Below, in pieces: positions 57,781-64,000 of a stretch of 64,000 nucleotides of DNA. Both the position numbers and the translations under genes were made by a program. A model generated the notes under the pieces. It had not been told where the DNA came from. It saw only the letters and a list, made by a program, of their open reading frames with translations, and searched no databases. Position 1 is the stretch's first letter; every line of letters begins with the position of its first letter. The DNA is from Nitratiruptor sp. SB155-2 (GTDB lineage: Bacteria > Campylobacterota > Campylobacteria > Campylobacterales > Nitratiruptoraceae): contig NC_009662.1 in NCBI RefSeq assembly GCF_000010325.1, positions 826,501 to 890,500 on the forward strand, in the 5' to 3' direction.

Positions 57781-58517
57781 GCGAACAGATGAAGTTTGAA
57801 GCACCGACACTGGAAGAAGCCTATACAAAAGCTTCGGAAACGTTTGGGAAATCTATAACAGAACTTGATGTGAAGATCTTGCAGCATCCATCGAAAGGGA
57901 TTTTAGGTATCGGTAAAAAAAATGCCATTATCTTGGTTTCTGAAAAATCTGAGGAACCAGAAGAAATTTCACCTATCGCAGAAGCCCCATTGCCTAAAAT
58001 CGAGACAGACACGGAAGAGAAAGAGATTTTCGACAATTTTTACAAAGAGGAAAAAGATATCAATGAGATCGCAAAAGAAGTGCAAAAAGATATCAATAGA
58101 CTCTTTCAAAATGCTTGCTTCGAAATTGATACTATTGAGGTAAAACCGTATGACAAAGAGACGCTATTGATCGAGTTCAATGGAAATGATGCTGCGTTGC
58201 TTATTGGAAAAGAGGGGTATCGCTATAAGGCGCTCTCCTATATGCTTTTTAATTGGATCAATCCAAAGTATGGCCTTCAGCTTCGGCTTGAAATCGCCGA
58301 ATTTCTCAAAACGCAAGAGGAGATGATTGCAAACTACCTCGCACCCATTATCGAAAGGATTAAAGAAGAGGGTAAAGGACAGACAAAACCGCTCGATGGT
58401 GTCCTTGTTCAAATAGCCCTCAAACAACTCCGAGAAGCTTTCCCAGATAAATATGTAGCTATGCGAGAGAATAGATACGGACAAAAATACGTCATTGTCA
58501 ATGAATTTCGAAAATAA
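57777..58517 (+). CDS. Jag/KhpB-type RNA-binding protein
   Basis: A 246-residue protein with the Jag N-terminal domain (about 1-55, FEAPTLEEAYTKASETFG, GILGIGKKNAII), an acidic linker, a KH domain (LIGKEGYRYKALSYMLFNWI near 140-160) and a C-terminal R3H-like region (about 190-246). Jag proteins bind RNA and are encoded next to yidC in many bacteria. The end overlaps mnmE by 17 bases. Confidence 0.9.
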   Translation: MSEQMKFEAPTLEEAYTKASETFGKSITELDVKILQHPSKGILGIGKKNAIILVSEKSEEPEEISPIAEAPLPKIETDTEEKEIFDNFYKEEKDINEIAKEVQKDINRLFQNACFEIDTIEVKPYDKETLLIEFNGNDAALLIGKEGYRYKALSYMLFNWINPKYGLQLRLEIAEFLKTQEEMIANYLAPIIERIKEEGKGQTKPLDGVLVQIALKQLREAFPDKYVAMRENRYGQKYVIVNEFRK

Positions 58518-59847
58518 TTCCACCATAGCCGCTATCGCTACAGCCTATGGAGTGGGCTCCATAGCGATTGTTCGTATCAGTGGTCCAAAATCGTTGAGCA
58601 TTGCGCAAAAACTCTCCAAAAAAAAGGATATTCAACCAAGAGTAGCCCATCTCGTAACGCTTTACGATGATCAAAGTGAACCAATTGATCAAGCGATCCT
58701 CATCTATTTCCAGGCACCCAAAAGTTTCACCGGCGAAGATGTTGTAGAGTTTCAGTGCCATGGTGGAGTTGTTGTTGCAAATATGATTTTGCAAGAGCTG
58801 CTCAAAGCTGGTGCCAGACTCGCAAATCCCGGTGAATTTAGCAAACGTGCCTTTTTCAATGGTAAAATAGATCTTAGTGAAGCAGAAGCGATCGCGAAGA
58901 TGATCGAGGCTAAAAGTGAAGATGCTGCGAAAATTTTGGCCAAGCAGATTAAAGGAGAGCTCAAAAACTATATAGAAAATCTGCGAGAAAAACTGATCCG
59001 CATTTTAGCTTATGTAGAGGTCAATATCGACTATGCCGAAGAGGATCTGCCCAAAGATTTACAGGAACAGATAGAACAGCAACTCAACGATATCCAAGAG
59101 GAGCTCCAAAAAATCGTTGCATCAAGTAAGCGAAGGGCTGGACTGATCGAAGGTTTTAAAGTCGCTATCATTGGAAAACCGAATACCGGAAAAAGCTCTT
59201 TACTCAACGCCTTGCTCGATTATGAGCGAGCGATTGTCAGCGATATAGCTGGAACAACAAGAGACACCATTGAAGAGAGCGTTCGCATAGGAACGCATCT
59301 TGTAAGGTTCGTAGATACCGCCGGTATCAGAGAAGCGCACGATACGATAGAAAAAATAGGAATTGAAAGAAGCATTCAAGCGATCGAAGAGAGTGATATC
59401 GTTATAGCTATGTTTGATGCTTCAAAACCCTTAGATGCGGAAGATAAAAAGATATTGGAACTGATTGAGAGCTATAAAGACCAAAAAGAGTTCATCGTAG
59501 TAGCCAATAAGGTAGATAAAGGAAAGCATCTAGACCTATCCGATTTTGACGCTTTGTATATGAGTGTAAAAAAAGAGATTACACCTTTGACTCAAAAACT
59601 CCAAAAACTCCTTGATAGTTTCGCAAATACAGAGGAGATCATGCTTGTAACAAGCAGGCAGATAGAAGCGGTGACATATGCCCTAGAAAACATAAATCAA
59701 GCACGTACACCTTTGCAGATGGGCGAGCTTGAGATATTCGCTTTTCATATCAACAGGGTCATTGAATCGATAGGTTCTATTACCAGACCGATGCAAAGTA
59801 GTGAACTGTTAGATAAAATGTTTGGGGAGTTCTGTCTTGGCAAGTAG
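58501..59847 (+). CDS. mnmE: tRNA modification GTPase MnmE
   Basis: A 448-residue enzyme that, with MnmG, makes the cmnm5 group on wobble uridines. N-terminal folate-binding domain (IAAIATAYGVGSIAIVRISG), helical domain, and inserted G domain with GKPNTGKSSLLN near 220, DTAGIRE and NKVDKG. The C-terminal cysteine motif CLGK is intact. A TTG two codons upstream is in frame; ATG is preferred. The end overlaps ruvX by 11 bases. Confidence 0.96.
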   Translation: MNFENNSTIAAIATAYGVGSIAIVRISGPKSLSIAQKLSKKKDIQPRVAHLVTLYDDQSEPIDQAILIYFQAPKSFTGEDVVEFQCHGGVVVANMILQELLKAGARLANPGEFSKRAFFNGKIDLSEAEAIAKMIEAKSEDAAKILAKQIKGELKNYIENLREKLIRILAYVEVNIDYAEEDLPKDLQEQIEQQLNDIQEELQKIVASSKRRAGLIEGFKVAIIGKPNTGKSSLLNALLDYERAIVSDIAGTTRDTIEESVRIGTHLVRFVDTAGIREAHDTIEKIGIERSIQAIEESDIVIAMFDASKPLDAEDKKILELIESYKDQKEFIVVANKVDKGKHLDLSDFDALYMSVKKEITPLTQKLQKLLDSFANTEEIMLVTSRQIEAVTYALENINQARTPLQMGELEIFAFHINRVIESIGSITRPMQSSELLDKMFGEFCLGK

Positions 59848-60229
59848 GATTGCAGCAATTGACGTTGGTCTGAAACGAATAGGAACGGCTATCTGTTTGG
59901 ATGGAAAAATAGTATTGCCTCAAACCCCTATTATACGAAAAAATAGAAATCAAGCTGCTCGTGATGTAAGCAGTTTTTTACGAGAGTGGAATATCGATAC
60001 GTTGGTTGTTGGGATACCTGATGGAACTTCAAAAGAGGAGATGCAAAGGCGTATTGCCCATTTTGTCTCTTTGTTGGATTTTGATGGCGTAGTGGAATTT
60101 GTGGATGAAGGGTTTACCTCCCATGAAGCGAAGGAGGCAACAAAAGGTGTCATAAAACACAAAAAAGACGGAAAAATAGACTCTATTGCCGCACAAAAAA
60201 TCCTTGAGAGGTGGCTGCTTGGTCGCTAA
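59837..60229 (+). CDS. ruvX: RuvX/YqgF-type Holliday junction resolvase-like nuclease
   Basis: About 130 residues with an RNase H-like fold. The N-terminal acidic motif AIDVGLKRIGTAIC and the later VVGIPDG and FVDEGFTSHEA blocks match the family, which acts in 16S rRNA maturation or junction cleavage. Start is TTG at 59837, correctly spaced after GGGGAG. An in-frame TTG at 59822 lies before that ribosome site and is less likely. Confidence 0.9.
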   Translation: MASRIAAIDVGLKRIGTAICLDGKIVLPQTPIIRKNRNQAARDVSSFLREWNIDTLVVGIPDGTSKEEMQRRIAHFVSLLDFDGVVEFVDEGFTSHEAKEATKGVIKHKKDGKIDSIAAQKILERWLLGR

Positions 60230-60638
60230 AGGTTTTGGAAAAAACTATTTTCGGCTTACTGCCATTACAGCTACCGTGAATGCTGTAACTCTTCAAAAAG
60301 AGGCCGTTCGTTGCAAATATTTTTTCCTCGTGCATCTATTTGATCAAAAATGTGATTCTCCCCCGGATGAGATAGTTGAAGAACAACCTATAGAAATCGA
60401 ATCTACAGAAGAGGGTTCGAAACCTTGCTATTGCAATCTCTTCTTTGCATGTCTGGCCCATAAAGTTTTACGACTCTCTCGTATAAAAAAACCGCCGATT
60501 TGCAAATGTCGCTACACAAAAACAGGTATCGCTCCTCCTTTTTCTTTATCAACCTGCCAAATCAATACACCGAAACAGACTATAAAAAGAAGAAGGAGAA
60601 GATATGACATATGTAACAGGATTCCCAAGAATTGGTGA
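60219..60638 (+). CDS. Uncertain ORF between ruvX and metE
   Basis: An open frame of 139 codons from a TTG inside the end of ruvX, preceded by AGAGG, and running 35 bases into metE. The translation has no recognisable domain. Its first half looks protein-like (ending acidic: DEIVEEQPIEIESTEEG), while the second half is unusually rich in cysteine, proline and basic residues and ends in a run of arginines that is simply the metE ribosome site. It may be a short lineage-specific gene, a decayed gene, or chance. Without it, 60230-60603 would be a 374-bp gap, in which I see only the inverted repeat TTACAGC/GCTGTAA. Confidence 0.25.
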   Translation: MVAKGFGKNYFRLTAITATVNAVTLQKEAVRCKYFFLVHLFDQKCDSPPDEIVEEQPIEIESTEEGSKPCYCNLFFACLAHKVLRLSRIKKPPICKCRYTKTGIAPPFSLSTCQINTPKQTIKRRRRRYDICNRIPKNW

Positions 60639-62862
60639 ACAAAGAGAACTCAAATTTGCTTTGGAAAAGTACTGGAATAAAGAGATCGCTTTAGACGAAC
60701 TGCAAAACGTTGCAAAATCACTTCGTAAGCGACACTGGAATTACCAAAAAGAGGCGGGAATAGACTTTATCAGCTCAAACGATTTCAGTTTTTACGATCA
60801 GATGATTGACACGATCGTTATGGTTGGGGCAGAACCTGAGGAGTATAAAGATTTGGAAGGGTTGGATCGCTATTTCGCGATGGCTCGAGGTGACAAAAAT
60901 CATAAAGCGCTCGCAATGACGAAATGGTTCAATACAAACTACCACTATTTCGTGCCGATACTCCATAAAGACCAAACATTTTCTCTCAATCTGGATAAAG
61001 TAACAAACGAATATCAAGAGGCGAAAGAACTGGGTATAGAGACAAAGATCAACCTTATCGGGCCGGTAACCTTCTTGGCACTTTCAAGAACGACTGATGG
61101 TTCAAATCCGCTCGATCTTCTAGATAGGCTTCTTCCAATCTATCAAGAAGCGTTAAACAGACTTGAAAAGATTGGTGCTAAATACGTTCAACTTGATGAA
61201 CCGGCATTGGTGAGAGATCCGGATGAAAAACTCCTCGCTGCATTACAAAAATCGTATGAAACCTTAAAAGCAGATAGTCTTGAACTTTTTGTCGTAACCT
61301 ATTTTGAGCATGCAAATGAAGCTGTCCAAATACTCGTCGATACCTCCATTGATGGAATTGGTCTCGATTTCGTACATGGTCCTAACAATAGAGAATCTGT
61401 TGAAAGAATTGCAAAAAGTGGAAAAAAACTTATCGCCGGCGTAGTTGATGGTAGAAACATCTGGATAAGTGATATAGAGAAGAAAGTGGAATTTTTAAAC
61501 ACACTCCCGATAGACAAGGACCAGCTCGTCGTCTCAACAAGCTGCTCACTTTTGCACGTTCCATATACTTTGGAATATGAAGAGAAACTGGACAGCAACA
61601 TAAAGACCTGGCTCGCTTTTGCAAAAGAGAAATTAAATGAGCTTAGAATCATTGATAAGCTTTATAGAAGCAAAGAGCTTGGAGATGATGAAGCACTTTT
61701 GGAAGCCAATAAAAAAGCAAATGCAACTAGAAAAAGCTCTACTCAGATTCACAACAAAAGTGTCCAAGATAGACTTGCAAACTTGACAAAAGAGGAATGT
61801 GAACGATCTATGCCAGCAACAAAGAGACTTGAGCTTCAGCATGAAATCCTCGGATATCCGATCTTGCCGACTACGACAATCGGAAGTTTTCCACAAACAA
61901 AAGAGGTTAGGGCCATTAGAAAAGCTTACAAAGATGGTGTGATGAGTGAAGAGGAGTACAAAGAGAAGATCAAAGAGCAGATTGCATACTGCGTCAAAGT
62001 GCAAGAAGATATCGGTCTTGATGTTTTGGTGCATGGCGAGTTTGAGAGAAACGATATGGTGGAGTATTTCGGCGAGTTTCTTGAAGGGGTGACATTTAGC
62101 CAAAATGGATGGGTGCAAAGCTATGGAAGCAGATGCGTCAAACCTCCTATCATTTTCGGGGATGTCAGCAGACCAAAACCGATGACGGTAGAGTGGATTA
62201 CCTATGCACAAAGTCTCACGGACAAACCGATGAAAGGGATGTTAACCGGTCCTGTGACGATGCTCAACTGGAGTTTTGTACGAGATGATCTTAAACGGGA
62301 GTCGGTCTATAAGCAGATGGCGTTGGCGATTGCCGATGAAGTGAAAGATTTGCAAGAAGCCGGTATTAAGATTATCCAAGTAGATGAAGCGGCTTTCAAA
62401 GAGGGGTATCCTTTGCGAGATGCAAATAGAAGCGAGTATGAAAGAGTCGCTGTTGAGAGTTTTAAAATCGCAACCGCCGTGGCTAAACCCGAAACACAAA
62501 TTCACACCCATATGTGTTACAGCGACTTTAACGATATCATGCCGACAATTGATGCGATGGATGCAGATGTGATTTCCATCGAGACGGCACGAAACGGAAA
62601 CAGACTCTTGGAGGCTTTTAAAAACTACAACTACCAAAAAGAGGTTGGTGCGGGCGTTTACGATATTCACTCTCCGAGAATTCCGAGTAAAGAAGAACTT
62701 ATTAAAGAGATTGAACAAAGAATGCAGGTTTTCCCAGCCAGTAAACTTTGGATCAATCCGGACTGCGGGCTTAAAACCAGAAAATGGGAAGAAGTGATTC
62801 CGGCTTTGACAAATATGGTAGAAGCAACGAAAGAGGTGCGAAAACGTATTGTTAAGCTATAA
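60604..62862 (+). CDS. metE: Cobalamin-independent methionine synthase
   Basis: A 752-residue zinc enzyme that transfers the methyl group of methyltetrahydropteroyl-polyglutamate to homocysteine. It starts VTGFPRIGEQRELKFALEKY. The C-terminal catalytic barrel holds the zinc ligands in THMCYSDF, the glutamate in SIETARNG, and the cysteine in NPDCGLKTR. LPTTTIGSFPQTKE marks the start of the second barrel. AGAAGGAG precedes the ATG. A strong hairpin follows the stop. Confidence 0.97.
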   Translation: MTYVTGFPRIGEQRELKFALEKYWNKEIALDELQNVAKSLRKRHWNYQKEAGIDFISSNDFSFYDQMIDTIVMVGAEPEEYKDLEGLDRYFAMARGDKNHKALAMTKWFNTNYHYFVPILHKDQTFSLNLDKVTNEYQEAKELGIETKINLIGPVTFLALSRTTDGSNPLDLLDRLLPIYQEALNRLEKIGAKYVQLDEPALVRDPDEKLLAALQKSYETLKADSLELFVVTYFEHANEAVQILVDTSIDGIGLDFVHGPNNRESVERIAKSGKKLIAGVVDGRNIWISDIEKKVEFLNTLPIDKDQLVVSTSCSLLHVPYTLEYEEKLDSNIKTWLAFAKEKLNELRIIDKLYRSKELGDDEALLEANKKANATRKSSTQIHNKSVQDRLANLTKEECERSMPATKRLELQHEILGYPILPTTTIGSFPQTKEVRAIRKAYKDGVMSEEEYKEKIKEQIAYCVKVQEDIGLDVLVHGEFERNDMVEYFGEFLEGVTFSQNGWVQSYGSRCVKPPIIFGDVSRPKPMTVEWITYAQSLTDKPMKGMLTGPVTMLNWSFVRDDLKRESVYKQMALAIADEVKDLQEAGIKIIQVDEAAFKEGYPLRDANRSEYERVAVESFKIATAVAKPETQIHTHMCYSDFNDIMPTIDAMDADVISIETARNGNRLLEAFKNYNYQKEVGAGVYDIHSPRIPSKEELIKEIEQRMQVFPASKLWINPDCGLKTRKWEEVIPALTNMVEATKEVRKRIVKL

Positions 62863-62891
62863 TTTCAAAGGGGCCTTATGCCTCTTTGAAA
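62863..62891 (+). other. Hairpin after metE overlapping the next ribosome site
   Basis: TTTCAAAGGGGC pairs with GCCTCTTTGAAA across a CTTAT loop; 12 bp with one G-U pair. It begins directly after the metE stop, and its 3' arm runs into the AAAGGAG site of the next gene. No T-run follows, so it is more likely an attenuating or translation-modulating hairpin than a plain terminator. Confidence 0.6.
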
Positions 62892-62899
62892 GGAGCAAA

Positions 62900-63715
62900 A
62901 TGAAAGTTACAATTAGTGGCGGTGTTCATGGAAATGAGCTTACAGGGGTTTATATTGTTAAAAAACTAATGCATGATGACTTTCAAGTTAAAAATCTTCA
63001 ACTTGATTTTCTCCTAGCCAATCCAAAAGCAATAAAAGAGTGCAGACGCTATGTCGATAAAGATCTTAATAGATCTTTTAGTAAAGATGCATTGCAAAGC
63101 GATGAACCAATATATGAGTATGAACGGGCAAAAGTGATTACTCAAAAATTACAAGATTGTGACTTTTTAATAGATCTGCATACCACAACAGCCAATATGG
63201 GTATTACTATCGTACTTAGCAACCAGGATAGCTTGAGTGAAAATGTGGCTAAAATCTTGGCAAGTGAATATGAGAATGTCCGAATATTGCAATGGCTCAG
63301 TAACGATGAAGGTGCTTTTATCAACTCAATCGTTCCATCTTCCATTACTATAGAAGTTGGTCCTGTGTGTCAAGGAGTGTTGGATGCAAATCTCTATTTC
63401 CAAACTCTTAAAGTTGTAAAAAGGGCCATCGATATTTTGGAAAAAGAAGAGGCATTGCAAGAAAAGGTTCAAGCCTTTCGCATATACGATGCAATCGACT
63501 TCCCAAGAAAGGATAGGGATTTGAATGGAATGATCCATCCAGAGCTTGCAGGTAAAGACTATCAACTCCTACACCCGGGAGATCCTATTTTTCTGACCTT
63601 TGATGAACGAGAAATTTTTTATGAAGGAAAAGAAGCGTACCCCGTTTTTATCAACGAAGCGGCGTATTACGAAAAAGGGATGGCCTTTTGTTTGAGTGAA
63701 TCGATTTTCCTCTGA
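62900..63715 (+). CDS. Aspartoacylase / succinylglutamate desuccinylase family zinc hydrolase
   Basis: About 271 residues. Zinc ligands are visible in GGVHGNELTGVY (His and Glu) and DLHTTTANMG (His). EVGPVCQGVLDANLY holds the conserved glutamate region. KDLNRSF carries the Asn-Arg substrate pair. The layout is that of aspartoacylase, which deacylates N-acylated amino acids; the true substrate is unknown. The frame opens 17 codons earlier, but AAAGGAG and the ATG at 62900 fit best. Confidence 0.85.
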   Translation: MKVTISGGVHGNELTGVYIVKKLMHDDFQVKNLQLDFLLANPKAIKECRRYVDKDLNRSFSKDALQSDEPIYEYERAKVITQKLQDCDFLIDLHTTTANMGITIVLSNQDSLSENVAKILASEYENVRILQWLSNDEGAFINSIVPSSITIEVGPVCQGVLDANLYFQTLKVVKRAIDILEKEEALQEKVQAFRIYDAIDFPRKDRDLNGMIHPELAGKDYQLLHPGDPIFLTFDEREIFYEGKEAYPVFINEAAYYEKGMAFCLSESIFL

Positions 63716-63853
63716 TATGCTTGACTCTCGCTGAAAATATGGTATATTTAGCTTACCTTATATAAAAATTTGAAGATTCCCGTTAAATGTAGTCTTTTAT
63801 AGCAATAAAGTATTAATTTTTTACAATTGAAAAAAAATAATGAAGGAGTGTAA

Positions 63854-64000
63854 ATGGGTATCATTCTCTTTTTACTGATGAACCTAGCCGTTATGGCTTC
63901 AATATATTTCACTATTTTTCTTCTTGAGCTCTTTTTTGGTATCAGACTCGATCATAATACTATTTCCGGACTTTTGATACTCTCCTTCATCGTAGGATTC
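63854..64000 (+). CDS. HtpX-like membrane protease, N-terminal fragment (cut by window end)
   Basis: Forty-nine codons are present. Two hydrophobic segments are seen (about 2-28, including LLMNLAVMAS, and 38-49). A LFLLMNLAVM start followed by a GLLILSFIVGF helix matches the beginning of HtpX metalloproteases, but the HEXXH zinc motif lies beyond the window, so this is provisional. GAAGGAG precedes the ATG. The 138-bp gap upstream is A/T-rich; no clear promoter was picked out. Confidence 0.6.
   Translation, partial: MGIILFLLMNLAVMASIYFTIFLLELFFGIRLDHNTISGLLILSFIVGF

Noticed and set aside
60230-60603. SAM or cobalamin riboswitch before metE
   Set aside because: None of the conserved core strings of SAM-I, SAM-II or cobalamin riboswitches was recognised; only a simple inverted repeat is present.

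Overview
The window looks like chromosomal DNA of a member of the Campylobacterota (Epsilonproteobacteria), most plausibly a chemolithoautotrophic vent-type genus such as Nitratiruptor or a relative. This is inference from gene content: the four-subunit 2-oxoglutarate:ferredoxin oxidoreductase oorDABC inside a TCA-cycle cluster, a monomeric isocitrate dehydrogenase, two-subunit class I fumarase, a CheB without a receiver domain, an atpB separate from other ATP synthase genes, and dense operons of overlapping genes. No insertion sequence, prophage, integrase or CRISPR array was seen; almost everything is core genome.

Layout. 0-1.3 kb: end of minD, minE, then (minus strand) two tRNA genes and an HU gene. 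1.3-14.4 kb: ftsK, an unrecognised coiled-coil gene, acnB, lolA, secA, a LolC/E-type permease, a large AsmA/YhdP-like protein and mltG. The last two are head-to-head with overlapping 5' ends. 14.5-24.6 kb: icd, mdh, fumarase alpha/beta, sucCD, a small heavy-metal-associated (HMA) protein and oorDABC. With acnB this covers the cycle except the citrate-forming or citrate-cleaving step and fumarate reductase/succinate dehydrogenase, so reductive TCA carbon fixation is a reasonable reading. 25.1-25.5 kb: RNase P RNA. 25.5-32.7 kb: a packed plus-strand run of housekeeping genes (ubiD-type, ogt, S4 protein, trpD, tsaE, lptB, TIGR02757, atpB, thiE-like, ychJ). 32.8-42.2 kb: gatB, a potassium channel with a voltage-sensor-like S4 segment plus a soluble RCK protein, gpsA, an HDOD protein, proA, cheB-unknown-cheR, a zinc-ribbon protein and an orphan ABC ATPase.

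42.2-46.5 kb (minus): a TonB-dependent receptor, a YfiR-like periplasmic protein and a membrane GGDEF-EAL protein in one operon. This is the best candidate here for an under-described system: an outer-membrane receptor apparently wired to cyclic-di-GMP turnover. 46.5-51.2 kb (minus): ctpA, purC, purS, purQ, an unknown membrane protein with a probable ATT start, and plsC, every junction overlapping. 51.4-55.3 kb: clpB with a near-ideal promoter, and a second membrane diguanylate cyclase. 55.4-60.2 kb: rpmH, rnpA (no ATG/GTG/TTG start available upstream of its conserved N-terminus), yidD, yidC, jag, mnmE, ruvX. 60.2-64 kb: an unexplained 374-bp stretch, metE, an aspartoacylase-family gene and the start of an htpX-like gene.

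All functions are assigned by reading translations and motifs; no database search was run. Start codons were adjusted from the longest open frame where Shine-Dalgarno spacing decided the matter.
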